From contig CM000691.1 in NCBI GenBank assembly GCA_000149225.2, positions 868,001 to 932,000 on the forward strand: a DNA stretch of 64,000 bases. The letters run 5' to 3'. The first letter of the stretch is position 1. Every line of letters begins with the position of its first letter. This stretch comes from Lachancea kluyveri NRRL Y-12651. Lineage: Eukaryota > Ascomycota > Saccharomycetes > Saccharomycetales > Saccharomycetaceae. The notes beneath the pieces were generated by a model. That model did not search any database. It was not told the DNA's origin and saw only the letters and a program-made list of their open reading frames with translations. Positions 48,623-60,576 of the stretch are shown here, piece by piece. Both the position numbers and the translations under genes were made by a program.

Positions 48623-50425
48623 ATGTCTTCCGATAACTCGCTTGCTAATTTTGTTTCCAGAAACAAGACTGCCATCATTGCTACTGCAGCAGCAGGTGTC
48701 TCAGCAGCAGGTGCTTATTACTATTACAAACAATTGCAGCAACAAAGGCTGTCTTCGGACGACGCTTCGGACGGTGAAGCCAAACCATTGAAGAAAAAGA
48801 AGAAGAGCAAGAAGAAGAAGCCTACTTCTGGCTCCCCAACTGCCTCTGCCTATCCTGTTGACGAGAATGGTGAACCAAAATTAGACGATATTGATCAATT
48901 GACTGATGAGCAAAAAGAAAAGTATGCAATGGGCCTGAAGGACAAGGGTAATGAATTTTTCAAGGAAAAGAAATTTGACGATGCTATCAAATACTACAAC
49001 CTAGCCTTAGAATTGAAGAAGGATCCTGTTTTCTACTCCAACAGATCTGCCTGTTACGTTTCCATGGGCCAATTGGAAAAAGTTGTTGAGGATACGACTG
49101 CAGCATTGAAATTGAAATCTGATTATTCCAAGTGTCTATTGCGTAGAGCATCTGCTAATGAAAGTCTAGGTAACTATGCTGATGCGATGTTTGACTTGTC
49201 AGCTTTGAGCTTATACGGTGATTTCAACGGTGCCTCCATTGAACCAATGTTGGAAAGAAACATGAACAAGCAAGCTATGCTAGTCCTGAAAGAAAAACTA
49301 GAAGAAAAGAAGGACCACAGATTACCATCTAACACATCCTTGGCCTCATTTTTCGGTATTTTTGAACCAGAGACCTCTTTTGAAAACTACGACGAATCCG
49401 TGGAAGCTGATAGATTATTGCTACAAGGTTTGACCAACTTGTACAAGAGAACATCCGAGGGCTACGACACTGCTGATGAATCCTTTACTAAAGCTGCTGC
49501 TGCTTACAAGACTTTGTTGGAAGAATCTCCAGAAAATGAAATTCTGAAGCAAAAGGCTGCTATCGCATTAGAACATGTGGGTATCTTCAAGTTTTTGAAG
49601 AACGATCCATTGTCTGCTCATGATGACTTGAAGCAAGCTTTAGAGTATCACCCTAGGGTTAATTCTTACATTTACTTGGCATTGATTATGGCCGATAAAG
49701 GTCAAGCCACTGAATACTTTGAAAACTTTGACAAGGCCTTGGAATTGGATCCAAACTGTGCCGCTGTTTATTATCACCGTGGTCAAATGTACTTTATTAC
49801 ACAACAATACGAAAATGCCGGTAAAGATTTTGATAAGGCCAAAGAATGCAACGAAAATAACATTTTCCCATACATCCAATTGGCTTGTTTAGCTTACCGT
49901 GAAAACAAGTTTGAGGATTGCGAAACTTTATTTAGTGAAGCAAGAAGAAAGTTCCCTACTGCTCCAGAAGTTCCAAACTTTTACGCTGAAATTTTGAGCG
50001 ATAAAGGTGACTTGGCTAATGCCAAGAAACAATACGAAATTGCAAGAAAATTGGAAGATGCCCTAGATGGGATCCATGTCGGTATCGCTCCGCTAGTTGG
50101 TAAGGCTACTCTGTTGGCCAGAGAGCCAACAGTGGAAAACTTTGTGGAAGCCACCCAAAACTTCGAAGAAGCTTGTGAAAAAGACCCAAGGTCTGAACAA
50201 GCCAAAATCGGTCTAGCCCAATTGAAATTGCAACAAGAAGAAGTTGATGAAGCCATTACTTTGTTCGAAGAAGCCGCGGATTTGGCCAGAAGTTTCGACG
50301 AGAAATTGCAAGCTACCACTTTTGCTGAAGCCACTAAGATTCAAAAGAAGATCAGAGCCGATCCAATTATCAGTGCCAAGATTGAAGAAACTCTGGCTGC
50401 CTACCGTGCTCAAGGTATGATTTAA
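48623..50425 (+). CDS. TOM70: TOM70/TOM71, mitochondrial import receptor (single copy)
   Basis: Encodes 600 residues. The receptor docks Hsp70/Hsp90-bound precursors at the outer membrane. An N-terminal anchor (about residues 14-35, KTAIIATAAAGVSAAGAYYYYK) is followed by a Lys-rich linker (about 54-65). Tetratricopeptide repeats begin at about residue 93 with YAMGLKDKGNEFFKEKKFDDAIKYYNLALEL, the chaperone clamp; further repeats run through the rest of the chain. Strong codon bias implies high expression. S. cerevisiae retains the pair TOM70 (YNL121C) and TOM71 (YHR117W); this is the unduplicated gene. Confidence 0.96.
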   Translation: MSSDNSLANFVSRNKTAIIATAAAGVSAAGAYYYYKQLQQQRLSSDDASDGEAKPLKKKKKSKKKKPTSGSPTASAYPVDENGEPKLDDIDQLTDEQKEKYAMGLKDKGNEFFKEKKFDDAIKYYNLALELKKDPVFYSNRSACYVSMGQLEKVVEDTTAALKLKSDYSKCLLRRASANESLGNYADAMFDLSALSLYGDFNGASIEPMLERNMNKQAMLVLKEKLEEKKDHRLPSNTSLASFFGIFEPETSFENYDESVEADRLLLQGLTNLYKRTSEGYDTADESFTKAAAAYKTLLEESPENEILKQKAAIALEHVGIFKFLKNDPLSAHDDLKQALEYHPRVNSYIYLALIMADKGQATEYFENFDKALELDPNCAAVYYHRGQMYFITQQYENAGKDFDKAKECNENNIFPYIQLACLAYRENKFEDCETLFSEARRKFPTAPEVPNFYAEILSDKGDLANAKKQYEIARKLEDALDGIHVGIAPLVGKATLLAREPTVENFVEATQNFEEACEKDPRSEQAKIGLAQLKLQQEEVDEAITLFEEAADLARSFDEKLQATTFAEATKIQKKIRADPIISAKIEETLAAYRAQGMI

Positions 50426-51540
50426 TACGAAGCTTTCTAATGACCCACTCCTTCCCCCTTATACGCGTATTCTTACCGCTCATACTCATTGAATTTTGCA
50501 TGTAACATATCTTCTTGCATATAGCTGTAAACGGAGATGACTGAAGAATAACAAGCCCATGCCTGTTGAGTTTTGTTTATAAGTTTATGTCTAATTTTGT
50601 ATATATTTAAAGAAAGAAAATATTTCCTAGATTAGCTCGATTTTAAAATTTAATCATAACTTTCAACAACAGATGTGATGGCGGGGGGAAAAAACGAAAA
50701 AACAAAGAAATAAAGGCACAAGACCCGTTTCAAAAGTTTTTAATATTCAAAAGTTCATCTTGTGTAGAAAAATTTCCGAGTTGATTTATGGCTCACTATT
50801 TTCTTCTTCTTTTTCTCCAATAAAGGTTTCGTAATGTCTGTCGTTTTTTATATCAACTTTCCTTTCCCTAAAACCTGGAAACCTTAAATTTGTTATACTT
50901 GAAATGCTTTTTCCTATGCAATTCATCTAGACCGATATGTTCTCTTGGCAATAATATAAATTATAAATGGTCGCCATTAGTCCTGAATAGGCCCTACAAG
51001 GTAGCGCCAATTGCGGATAATTACAAAGTTCAAGAAAGAGTCGATTGCCGTGTGCTCTGGCATTCCTAAGATTTGATAAGAGTTTAGCAGTTTCCAGTTT
51101 ATTCACCAAGGTACTTTTCAATTTTCCCATTGGAGAAATAATGTTTCTTTTTTAATCAAGTTCAAAGTTTCTAGCATTCTTAATATTTAATTAATTTTTC
51201 AGTCCGAGATCTGATCCAGCCTTTTCAAGATTATGATTGTTCAAAAAGTTGTTCCTGATTATTGCCTATGGCCCCTTATATACTTGATGTGTTTTTCCCA
51301 GGCTATTTAGGTTACATTAGTTGTGAGCTGAGAGCTTTTAAAATTTGTTAGTTTACTATGGTCCTATTACCAGTAGCAGTCCTTACATTATCACTTGTCT
51401 TCAAAATAATAATCACGGACGAAACGTTTGTAGGGATAAAAAATTTTTCAGAATCCTTTTTTTTAAATTGATTAGAAAGAGAGTTTACTAAACTAGATTC
51501 ACACGACACAACGTACACAGATATTTGAGACGTATCAAGT
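50426..51540. other. Intergenic region between TOM70/71 and the bL35m gene
   Basis: 1.1 kb, A/T-rich. A 67-codon ATG frame on the minus strand (50927-51130) has a normal amino-acid mix but no family signature. No tRNA, repeat or clear regulatory element seen. Confidence 0.5.
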
Positions 51541-51828
51541 ATGCTTTCTTCACTGTTACGTCCACTTTCCAACATTAGTGTAAAATTTGGTACTTCTCTA
51601 TCTCAGATCCAACATCCTAGCCTCGTGTTGACTAGAAACTTGATGAAAACCCATAAAGGTGCCGCCAAGAGATGGAAAAAGACTGCTAATAGTTACAAGA
51701 GGGGTAGGGCTGGTAGAAATCATGGTAATGCCGGCTGGAACAAATCTACTCTAAAGTCCCTAGACGGTAAAACTTTAGCTCATCCTACCCATATCAAACA
51801 TTTGAAAAGATTATTACCATATCATTGA
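51541..51828 (+). CDS. Mitochondrial ribosomal protein bL35m (YNL122C)
   Basis: Encodes 95 residues. The first ~34 residues are hydroxylated and basic (MLSSLLRPLSNISVKFGTS) and fit a mitochondrial presequence. The rest is the bL35 family: NLMKTHKGAAKRWKKTANSY, KRGRAGRNHGNAGW and HIKHLKRLLPYH. It is a component of the mitochondrial large ribosomal subunit. The start is the ATG at 51541. Position matches YNL122C. Confidence 0.95.
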   Translation: MLSSLLRPLSNISVKFGTSLSQIQHPSLVLTRNLMKTHKGAAKRWKKTANSYKRGRAGRNHGNAGWNKSTLKSLDGKTLAHPTHIKHLKRLLPYH

Positions 51829-52033
51829 TACAATAGGAGAAAGGAACGAGTCACAAATTTAATCGCTATAAATTCATGTATATATATCTCTCTAAAATTT
51901 AAGTTTGCGTTAAAGTAGCTTTGAACAATTCACTAGTAGAATAGCGTAGGTTTGAAAAGTAGAAGCGAAAAAGGTTTTAAATTACTGTTTTTGATGAAGT
52001 AATGATAAATAATTATGTCAATAAGTTAATGCA

Positions 52034-54982
52034 TTAGTCCTCTTTCTCTCCAGTTTTATTGAATTCATGCTCAATCCATTTGTTAGTTTTAGGATCCTTT
52101 TTCAATTCTGCAGTTGGGAAGTAATGGTAGTTTGTTTTTAAGGAAATAGCAAACGGAACATTATCAAACGTGACCAGGCGAATCTTACAGTATGTATTGT
52201 CTGGAATTTCCTTGACGATTTTTAAGAAAGTTTCTAAATCTGGAGTTTCAAGTTCGTTAACATGCGTGATAAAATTAGTAGGTGAGATACCGTACTGGAT
52301 AGCAGGAGAAGATTGGCCTCTGAAAGTACAATATACACCACTTGGAATATTCATCATAGCTTGACGGACAGCGTGATGTGGTGCTTGTAAAATAGAACCT
52401 GCAAAAATACCCAAATGTGAAGTTTCATGAATCTCCACAGTTTTGATGTTCAGGTCAAGTATTTTCCCATCACGAACTACTTTGAAGGAAAAAACCTGTT
52501 TGACAACAGGGTCATCAGTGGAGCTGACAATGCCATCCAAGTCACACATCTCCTTGACCAATTTGTCGTTAACAGAGAGAATGACATCACCGGGTAATAG
52601 TTTTTCCTTCTCCTCTGTGTAGGAAACTCTGGTGACATTCATGAATTGCAATCTATTGTCACATTCGTTTTCCATCCTGGTAATCCACTCTTCAGGCACG
52701 CTTCTAATTCTTGCTTGTAAAACAGAAATAGAACCGAAACCCGCATCCACAATGTTGACTCTTGGTCTTTTCCCATTCTTCAAAATTGTAATAATGTCCT
52801 GCAAGTCTGCTAGGTCCAGGCCCATTAAATAGATTTTTTCCTTATCTTCCAATCTTTCACCCAGAAATGACAGCCACAAGGCTCTTACAGTACCATCCTT
52901 ATCAGCGAGGATACCTGAGTTACATCTATAGCTGACGCTACAGTCGATGGAAATTGCCTCCAGGTTAGTTGCCCTGTATCTTGGAATTACATTACTTGGA
53001 ATGCTTAAAGACGAAATGTCAGTAACATTAGTTTCGGAGGATACCACTCTGTTATTGTGGGTATAACCTATGAAATGTGCCTTATCACCACGCTTTAGCC
53101 TTTCACATGACAATTTTGGAGTCTCTACTTTAGCCAGTACTAAGGATGGGTCGTACTTTACAATTGCGTAATTTTGTGTTGGGTGTAAAAATTCAACAGT
53201 AGCTGGAATTATAATGGAGTCTGCTATAGTAACGAAAACATCCAAGCAGTCGTGCGGAACTACTCTACGAGATACAATAACGTAACCTCGATCGGCATCG
53301 ATGACCAACCCTGAAGCTTTACGCGGTTCAGCATTGATAGAATCCAATGGTATGGGCATGATAGTGCTTACCATCACTAAACTTCTTGACAGCTTAGATA
53401 AAGACCCATCATTAATCGGCAAGTCAATGAATTTTGCTTGACGTGCTTCTTGTGGTAGAGCCGGGAGAGGATCAGCAAGATTTTTATAGTCCCAAATACC
53501 TGTACGATCATTCCGTTCGTAGACCCTGAATTCACTACACCAGTGGCGGTCGATGTATATGCTTGCAACGTGTGGGAAGTGCTGGTCCGTTAAATGATAA
53601 TATCTTACGGTAACACGCTTACGGTCAGGGATGGTTTTCATGACTTCAATAAACGCATCCAATGTCGGAGTCTCTCTATTATCAACTGCTGCGACAATCC
53701 ATCCGATTTTTTCCTTGGAATCAAAATTGAAAGAACCAGAAGCACTGCTTAGGAAAACGCCCCTTACTGGAATAGCATAAAATCTTGCCATTTGGTAAGA
53801 AAGTTCATTGAACGTGGCACCACACACTTCAACATAACGGGATGGCGAAATTTCATGTAAATCACCGACTTTACATCTGACTGTGAAATCAACGCCACCG
53901 CGTTGAACTAAAAGTTCCACTTCCTTACCCACGCTATCATCCATTATCCTATCAACCTGAACGAAAGAAGAAATTAGTTCATCATTAATTGAAATTAGTA
54001 TATCACCTTCTTTAACTTTTTCGTCACTCGGTCCTTCCCTTAAAACAGTTTCAGCTACAAGCATCCCAATTTTTTCTGGAAACTGCTTACGTGCATCACT
54101 TTCACGGTCCGAAGTTAAACCTAATCTTCTACATTCGTCATAAGGTTTTAACAGCCACTGTAGTTGAATAGTACCTCTTGTAATTGGTTTTTCTTCTTGC
54201 ACACATTGTAGAGCCCTCAATATTCTATCTAATGGCAAAAAAAAATCAGTAGATGCCTCTGTAGACCCACCGGCTTGCAGTGCAACGGCATAACCATCTA
54301 TGTTTACAACGGGAGAACCACTAGAGCCACCGGATGCGGATGCTGCAGCTTGAATATATTCTGTGTTGAAATCATTATAGGTCAGCTCACCGTAATCTGG
54401 TGCGTTTCTATCCAATCTACTGATGAACCCGGCCAAAATACTCAGTTTCTCACCTGCATCGTTACCTACCACTCTAACTTCGGAACCGACTTTAGCAAGG
54501 GAAGGCTTTAACTCCAAAGCTTGAACGTCCATATATTTAATTTTTTTCGGATCAAATTTTAAGAACCCAAAATCGTGAACTGGATCTCTGTAGATTGGAA
54601 TGACATCACATTCTTCATGATTGTCAAAGACCACATACCCAACAAACGGACCTGCTCCGACAACGTGTCTATTGGTCAAAATGATCCCGAGTTCAGCGTC
54701 AACGACAAACCCTGTGGCTTCAGATACCAGTGCAGAATCACAATCGAAAGGTGCGACTTGAGCGAAATGAATCGAAACAACAGATTTGACGACTTTTGAA
54801 ATCGTGGTTTGCCATTTGGCATAATTTGCTGAGTCTTCGACTACACTACCAGCGGAAACCATATCGAAGTCTTCATCAGATGACGAATAGGTGGTTTCGC
54901 AGACGACCTGTTTCTTGACGACATGATTACTATCTGTATTTGAGAATTCTGAGTATGATCTCTTAGTATTGGTGGCTGGCAT
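52034..54982 (-). CDS. NMA111: NMA111, nuclear HtrA-type serine protease
   Basis: Encodes 982 residues from the ATG at 54980-54982; the frame extends one codon further with TTG only. Nma111 is a nuclear HtrA-like protease that promotes apoptosis-like death and acts on the IAP Bir1. It contains two trypsin-like and several PDZ-like modules. The catalytic triad is visible in the first protease part: LTNRHVVGAGP (His), DPVHDFGFLKFD (Asp) and AASASGGSSGSPVVN (Ser). The second protease-like half (about residues 520-760) lacks a clear triad. The N-terminus has basic patches (TNTKRSYSE, VVKKQ) suitable for nuclear import. Length matches S. cerevisiae (997). Position matches YNL123W. Confidence 0.97.
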   Translation of the reverse strand: MPATNTKRSYSEFSNTDSNHVVKKQVVCETTYSSSDEDFDMVSAGSVVEDSANYAKWQTTISKVVKSVVSIHFAQVAPFDCDSALVSEATGFVVDAELGIILTNRHVVGAGPFVGYVVFDNHEECDVIPIYRDPVHDFGFLKFDPKKIKYMDVQALELKPSLAKVGSEVRVVGNDAGEKLSILAGFISRLDRNAPDYGELTYNDFNTEYIQAAASASGGSSGSPVVNIDGYAVALQAGGSTEASTDFFLPLDRILRALQCVQEEKPITRGTIQLQWLLKPYDECRRLGLTSDRESDARKQFPEKIGMLVAETVLREGPSDEKVKEGDILISINDELISSFVQVDRIMDDSVGKEVELLVQRGGVDFTVRCKVGDLHEISPSRYVEVCGATFNELSYQMARFYAIPVRGVFLSSASGSFNFDSKEKIGWIVAAVDNRETPTLDAFIEVMKTIPDRKRVTVRYYHLTDQHFPHVASIYIDRHWCSEFRVYERNDRTGIWDYKNLADPLPALPQEARQAKFIDLPINDGSLSKLSRSLVMVSTIMPIPLDSINAEPRKASGLVIDADRGYVIVSRRVVPHDCLDVFVTIADSIIIPATVEFLHPTQNYAIVKYDPSLVLAKVETPKLSCERLKRGDKAHFIGYTHNNRVVSSETNVTDISSLSIPSNVIPRYRATNLEAISIDCSVSYRCNSGILADKDGTVRALWLSFLGERLEDKEKIYLMGLDLADLQDIITILKNGKRPRVNIVDAGFGSISVLQARIRSVPEEWITRMENECDNRLQFMNVTRVSYTEEKEKLLPGDVILSVNDKLVKEMCDLDGIVSSTDDPVVKQVFSFKVVRDGKILDLNIKTVEIHETSHLGIFAGSILQAPHHAVRQAMMNIPSGVYCTFRGQSSPAIQYGISPTNFITHVNELETPDLETFLKIVKEIPDNTYCKIRLVTFDNVPFAISLKTNYHYFPTAELKKDPKTNKWIEHEFNKTGEKED

Positions 54983-55226
54983 CAATTTTAGAGTTTATAA
55001 TATGCAAATATCTGAAGTAAAGCAAGGTTCAAATATCAAATATATCAACAAGATATGCCCTTCTTTCGCTTTCGCTTTCCTAACTGTAATGGTTAGCAAC
55101 GGAACCTCGAGATGAGGCCTCTGCTTTTAATCAAAAATTTTTCAACACACCATCATGTAATACGAACAATAATACTTGGTCGATATCTCTATAATTGAAC
55201 TACAAACCTACGCGTAACGTTCTTAT

Positions 55227-56588
55227 CTAGCCATCTCTTAGCGATATATCCGTTAAAACCTTGTGCTTCCACCTTTCAAATTGGTTCTCAGTTGCCAATA
55301 TGTTTGTTTTTTGCAACATGTTACCAAGGCGCGTTGCAATAGTTTCTTCATATTCAGCACCATCATAGTAATTGTAATCAACTTTCAGTGTACGAAACCA
55401 TCTTTCTCCCACAACCAGTTCTTTAACAATTTTTATGGATTCGATAATATCTTCCATATCTGATGTATGCATTAAGGCAGCCATCTTTTTAAACAGATAT
55501 TCATCAATTCGTGAGTCTTTGAGCCTTTTCTCATTGAATATCACTAGACAACAATTCATTATCAGGCCGCATACTAATTGGAAAGGAAACACTAGGTAGC
55601 TGGCATGTATGCTGAACTGGTCCAAAATCTTGTAAGCAGTGTCTCTAGGGATCTCGAAATGATTACACAGGATTATAATTTCCTTTGGTGAAACTTTGTA
55701 ATATTTCTTACGCAAAAGTGTGTTTTGACCATATTCGCCACGTTTTTTTCTTGGAGAAACACTCTCTTGTGCATGCAGTTTTTTCGGAGAAGGTGTCGTT
55801 GAGTTATTCGGTGGTCTGCCTCTCTTTCTTGGCGAGGGGAGCGGCGTATTGAATTCAGCAGACGATCCAGCTTCCTCCTCGGACACTCCATCTTCGTCTT
55901 TAGTGTTGAGTGCTACATTGCCACCTCTTTCAACGTGGGCTTCCAGTATTTTTCTTGAAGAATTGGAGTATTTACCCAGTCCTTTGACGGGTGTCTCTCC
56001 GCTCAAAGCCCCATAGTCTTCCTCATCACTATCATTCTCTTCAAATCTCAATTTTCTCCTAGTGTCACCGCTCGATATGCCGGTGACTTTTGTTGGAGGT
56101 AACTGTGCTATTCTTTGCAAAGCTTGTGCTTCGCCTCTGCTCTTAGTCGGCGTTCCAAATAATTGCTTTCTCAATTCACTGGGATCCATCGCAGTGAATC
56201 TAGCACCATTTTTGACAGGGCTCAATTTTTTCCTAGGACTTGGTGACCAACTCAAGTTTTTTACGGGGGAACTCATAAAAATATTTTGTTTAAAAATGCC
56301 AATGATTTTTGTAGTCTTTCTAGGTTCCAAAGGAATCTTGTCTCTATAGTATTTAAGATCAGGTTCATATTTCTCGGAAAGCTTATCCGCTGCGATATAA
56401 GCACATATGTGACAGCGGGCCACCTCTTCATTTTGTTTTAGCATTACTTTCGACAGAGAAACGTTGTACAGCGTTGATGTCGTAGATATCATTTTTTTTA
56501 GCCTTCCCTCGCCCCAATTATGATTGCCTTCTTCCAAATTTAGTCCCAGAATTTCACAGACGCATCGCTGAATTTGTTGGGTGGACAT
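55227..56588 (-). CDS. ORC6: ORC6, origin recognition complex subunit 6
   Basis: Encodes 453 residues (S. cerevisiae 435). Orc6 is needed for MCM loading and recruits Cdt1. The N-terminal TFIIB-like fold (about 1-100; IQRCVCEILGLN, NVSLSKVMLKQNEEVARCHICAYIAADKL) and the C-terminal fold (about 300-450) are joined by a linker. The linker is crowded with CDK sites (for example SSPVK, SPSPRKK, SPVKNG, FGTPTK, ETPVKG, TPLPSPRKR, TPSPKK, SPRKK), a basic AT-hook-like KRGRPPN (about 258-264) and KQLFGTP, a possible cyclin-docking motif. CDK phosphorylation of Orc6 is known to block re-replication. It diverges from SET1. Position matches YHR118C. Confidence 0.94.
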   Translation of the reverse strand: MSTQQIQRCVCEILGLNLEEGNHNWGEGRLKKMISTTSTLYNVSLSKVMLKQNEEVARCHICAYIAADKLSEKYEPDLKYYRDKIPLEPRKTTKIIGIFKQNIFMSSPVKNLSWSPSPRKKLSPVKNGARFTAMDPSELRKQLFGTPTKSRGEAQALQRIAQLPPTKVTGISSGDTRRKLRFEENDSDEEDYGALSGETPVKGLGKYSNSSRKILEAHVERGGNVALNTKDEDGVSEEEAGSSAEFNTPLPSPRKRGRPPNNSTTPSPKKLHAQESVSPRKKRGEYGQNTLLRKKYYKVSPKEIIILCNHFEIPRDTAYKILDQFSIHASYLVFPFQLVCGLIMNCCLVIFNEKRLKDSRIDEYLFKKMAALMHTSDMEDIIESIKIVKELVVGERWFRTLKVDYNYYDGAEYEETIATRLGNMLQKTNILATENQFERWKHKVLTDISLRDG

Positions 56589-57510
56589 CTATTGCCTTGT
56601 CTCAGTTTTTGTTGTAAAGTTCAGCTATCAACAAGATATCAAAATATCAGCATGAAAAATGGTAACTATTAAAAAACGTATATAATGAGTAGCCTATAAT
56701 ACCATCGTTTCGGCGTAGGGTTGTCGAACTCACAAGCAACACGCTACTATCCATATATGGGCTAACAGAGTATTTGTAACAGCTGCACCTAAACGTCTCA
56801 GGGAAGCTTGTTACTTCAAGCTTCGAGTTTATTATTTCTATTTTTTTTTTTTTTGGAAACTGGGTGAATCTTCTAAGTTGGAAAAATAGACCTTTTTAAC
56901 CATTCAACGTTTAAAAGTATTCCTTATTTTGAACAAAAGATGCCCAAATGTTTCTGCCTTCGGGGAAGGTTGACTTTGAATGTCATGGTAGCCACTGTCA
57001 TAATAAATGCAGTTTTGGTAGACGCTACGTTGACGTGAATTTTGATGTAACCGTTGGTGGCAACCAGAGAATTGAGAGTTCCCAACGCCAGAATTTCTGC
57101 AAGTATCAGTGTAAGAAGCTGCTTTGACAAATATTACCTCAAATACTCAACTAAACAATACCATTTTGAGTAGTTAAAATCTTTGAAAGCTTGGTCGTTT
57201 TCATGTCTCACACATACCATACAAAAACCGCATAGCAGATTTCTAGAATTCCAGCAAAAGGGCAGACAACTCACTACTGGTATTATTGGAAGAGACGTAT
57301 TTCCTAAGACGGCTTTATCTTACTTGCCATTTTTCGATTAAATAATTGTAAAATATTCAAGTCACTACTAACGAGTAGACATCGCATCCCGAAAAGCAAC
57401 AAAGTCGCGTTTTTTGAAAAATTTCAACTTCCTTATTTGAAAATGGTCTATTTACAACTCAAGAATAGTGGTCAGGAACGGTTGAAAGTATTTATATAGG
57501 CTTGAAAGTA
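56589..57510. other. Divergent promoter region between ORC6 and SET1
   Basis: 922 bases. It has a T tract at 56841-56854 and a TATATAA near 56680. A 68-codon minus-strand frame (56924-57130) lacks an ATG start and is not supported. Confidence 0.5.
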
Positions 57511-60500
57511 ATGTCTGGGTATTACGGAAGACCATATCATCCGCCGCACTCACGGTCGTATCATTACTCTAGCTCTGGTGGACGCTATAACAATAACAGC
57601 GATAATAGATACTATCACAACACACCTTCCTCTAATGGTCCTGCCAGGAGAGCCAGTTACGGTAGAAGTGACACATACGTTCCTAATGGTTCTTCTAGGG
57701 GTATTTATGTGCCTAAACAATACGCCGCCCAAAGAACACCAGCACCTCAGGTGCAACCATTGACGAGGCCAAAACCCATCTTAAAATATAATACCGATAA
57801 CTTCAGATCAAAGTTCCATTATTTTGACCCCATAGCAAAAGAATTGATTCATAAAAGTCAAATGAAAACGTGGTTGACCGAAAAGCTACCGTCCACGGGT
57901 TATGTTATTGCACAAGACACATCGATGGGGAAACCTCGCCCAGTGATGAAACCGAGACATCCTGATGAAAGGTCTACCGATCCAAGAAACCGTTCTGGTA
58001 CTCATAACACAAATGCAGGCTTCAAAAAGTGTAGGAAATTTTTGGCATCATTGCCCCGCATACCATATGATCAGCATTCTATCGGCCCTCCTCCACCAAA
58101 TGAAATCATAGTGTACCCTGTTTCAAAAGATCAATCCAGCACTGTACAAGATATTGTCATAAAAAATTACTTTAAATCATTTGGTGAAATTTCTCATTTC
58201 GAAACCTTTAATGACCCGAACAACGCGTTGCCTTTGCATGTCTATTTGATACGATATATGGGTCCAAACGGGAACCTAGACGCACCAGGCAAGTCCGCTT
58301 ACAAAGCAGTCAAATCACACGAGCAAAAAGAGTACTTTGTTTCTGGATTCAAGTTTGCTGTTATATTAAATAAGGATGGATCCATCAAAAGGCTTATCGA
58401 CAAGTTTGTAGACGAAAACCTCAAACAGGTCACCAAAATACAAAATAAGTTAAAAAAGCAGAACCAAAACAATTCAGAAACTATCATGCTAGGTCCTCAG
58501 CCAAAAACTATACCTTTAGATTTAGAGAAAGTCGTCAACAACAGACCGGCGTTGTTCGTGGCTAAGAAATTCATCACGATCCATGGATTCACAATAGAAG
58601 ATTTCAAGGTGAAGTTAAGAAATTACCGGTGGTCTCGAGTACTAGATCACCCATCAGGCATTTACATTGTATTCAATGATATAGCACATGCTAGGAATTG
58701 TCTAAGTATCGAGTCTGGCAATTTAAGCATCATGTCCAGGAGACGATATCTTCCCATTAAAATTAAGTTTCAACTGATCGAGCCTACCCCTCAAAAGAGT
58801 TTTAACGCAAGCACTAGTAGACAGAACACAAATTCTGTCACCAAAAAGGTTTACAACTCTCATGAGGAGCTTCTTGAGGCAGCTACAGAATTGATTTTAC
58901 AGGATCTAAGGCATGCAATTCACAAAGACATTAGAAGAAGACTAATTGGCCCTACAGTTTTTGACATGTTAAATCCAACCAATTATCCTGATATTTTGGC
59001 TAAAAAGGAAAAGGAAAAGCAAGAGAAGTATGAACTAGAAAAGGCAGCTGTAGAGAAAAATTCTAAAGAAAAATCCAATACTATGAGCTTTGATATTTTC
59101 AATCTTTACGGAACTAGGTACTCTAGCAAAAGTGGCTCAAAAACTAATCTCAGCCCCACTAAAAGGGTAAAAAAACGGATCATGGATGATGAGGATGATT
59201 TTGAAGGTGTTTTGCACCTCAAAAAAAATAGTGCTTCTATGAAAGGAGGTATAACTCCAATGGCACACATGTTGAACGAAGATTCAACTTCTAAAGAGCA
59301 AACACCGACCTTAATTAAGCAGAAAGGCTTGGGATCAGAGGCATCATCATCCTCTGAAGAAGAAGAAGAGGAGGAGGAGGACTACGAAGAGTATATCGAC
59401 CCTATTGACCGGCATGAAAACAAAAAGCTTAAGATGGAATCTTCTGAGGCGACTACGCCTGAACATGACACTGGTGAAGATAAACCAGTCTTAAGTGACG
59501 CCAGAACAGCAGAACTACTGAATATAACGGAAAAATATAGACCTAAGATTAGCGAGAAACCAGAACCCGTCTACCCATTAGACGAATTTGATATTGAGAC
59601 CGACAAAACTCTGAGCATTACCGAATTCATCAATGCCATTAAAGATGACGAGGATGTAGCTTTATTGAAGGAAATCGTTGGGTATAATCAGCAGGAAGAT
59701 TTCACTCAAGAAACCGAAGATGTAGAATATTTTGCATGGAAAATACGTCGCGAAGATGAAGAACGAAAAGAAATTACAAAACTTCATAGCAGGCTTAATG
59801 AAATACCATTTGATAGCACTTTGAAAAGTACTACCGGCTGCTTCAAGGCAAGTGGCTTCAGAAAGATTCCAGATAAACTGAAAACATGCTATTTACCCCA
59901 CCGCAGAAAATTACACCAACCGTTAAACACTGTGCTTCATCATCAAGATGGGTCAGATAGCCCTCATAATATGCATCGGAGCGATTCCGAAAAACCGGAT
60001 AATGATACCTTCACTCCAGAGATCACTTCTTCCAGGGTCAACAGGGCTCTGAACAGAAGATTCCAACAAGACATCGAGGCTCAAAAGGCAATGATCGGTA
60101 CTGAGTCTGAATTATTGACGTTAAACCAATTAACAAAACGAAAGAAACCAGTAACATTTGCACGTTCTGCAATCCATAATTGGGGGTTGTATGCATTAGA
60201 ACCAATCACAGCGAAGGAGATGATTATAGAATATGTTGGTGAAAGTATTAGACAGCAAGTCGCTGAAATGAGGGAACAGAGATATTTGAAAAGTGGGATT
60301 GGTTCCAGCTACCTATTTAGAATTGATGAAAACACCGTTATTGATGCCACCAAAAAAGGTGGTATTGCCAGATTTATTAACCATTGTTGTGATCCGAGCT
60401 GCACTGCGAAAATCATTAAAGTTGATGGGAGGAAGAGAATTGTTATTTATGCTTTAAGGGACATTGGTGCCAACGAAGAGTTAACATATGACTATAAATT

Positions 60501-60576
60501 TGAAAGGGAAACTGATGATGAGGAAAGGTTACCATGCTTATGTGGTGCTCCTAATTGCAAAGGTTTTTTGAATTAG
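57511..60576 (+). CDS. SET1: SET1, histone H3-K4 methyltransferase (COMPASS)
   Basis: Encodes 1021 residues from the ATG at 57511; the frame extends three codons up with TTG only. Set1 is the catalytic subunit of COMPASS. The N-terminus is Tyr/Ser/Arg-rich. An RRM-like region lies at about residues 200-290 ([33 protein letters not shown]), with a second, RNA-binding-associated part at about 350-430. An acidic run lies near 615-630. The N-SET block includes [10 protein letters not shown]... [14 protein letters not shown]. The SET domain is at about 880-1005 ([60 protein letters not shown]), with the post-[16 protein letters not shown]. Length is close to S. cerevisiae (1080). Position matches YHR119W. 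Confidence 0.98.
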   Translation: MSGYYGRPYHPPHSRSYHYSSSGGRYNNNSDNRYYHNTPSSNGPARRASYGRSDTYVPNGSSRGIYVPKQYAAQRTPAPQVQPLTRPKPILKYNTDNFRSKFHYFDPIAKELIHKSQMKTWLTEKLPSTGYVIAQDTSMGKPRPVMKPRHPDERSTDPRNRSGTHNTNAGFKKCRKFLASLPRIPYDQHSIGPPPPNEIIVYPVSKDQSSTVQDIVIKNYFKSFGEISHFETFNDPNNALPLHVYLIRYMGPNGNLDAPGKSAYKAVKSHEQKEYFVSGFKFAVILNKDGSIKRLIDKFVDENLKQVTKIQNKLKKQNQNNSETIMLGPQPKTIPLDLEKVVNNRPALFVAKKFITIHGFTIEDFKVKLRNYRWSRVLDHPSGIYIVFNDIAHARNCLSIESGNLSIMSRRRYLPIKIKFQLIEPTPQKSFNASTSRQNTNSVTKKVYNSHEELLEAATELILQDLRHAIHKDIRRRLIGPTVFDMLNPTNYPDILAKKEKEKQEKYELEKAAVEKNSKEKSNTMSFDIFNLYGTRYSSKSGSKTNLSPTKRVKKRIMDDEDDFEGVLHLKKNSASMKGGITPMAHMLNEDSTSKEQTPTLIKQKGLGSEASSSSEEEEEEEEDYEEYIDPIDRHENKKLKMESSEATTPEHDTGEDKPVLSDARTAELLNITEKYRPKISEKPEPVYPLDEFDIETDKTLSITEFINAIKDDEDVALLKEIVGYNQQEDFTQETEDVEYFAWKIRREDEERKEITKLHSRLNEIPFDSTLKSTTGCFKASGFRKIPDKLKTCYLPHRRKLHQPLNTVLHHQDGSDSPHNMHRSDSEKPDNDTFTPEITSSRVNRALNRRFQQDIEAQKAMIGTESELLTLNQLTKRKKPVTFARSAIHNWGLYALEPITAKEMIIEYVGESIRQQVAEMREQRYLKSGIGSSYLFRIDENTVIDATKKGGIARFINHCCDPSCTAKIIKVDGRKRIVIYALRDIGANEELTYDYKFERETDDEERLPCLCGAPNCKGFLN

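Noticed and set aside
50927-51130. 67-codon minus-strand ATG frame
   Set aside because: Possible but unsupported: no signature, and no gene at this position in S. cerevisiae.
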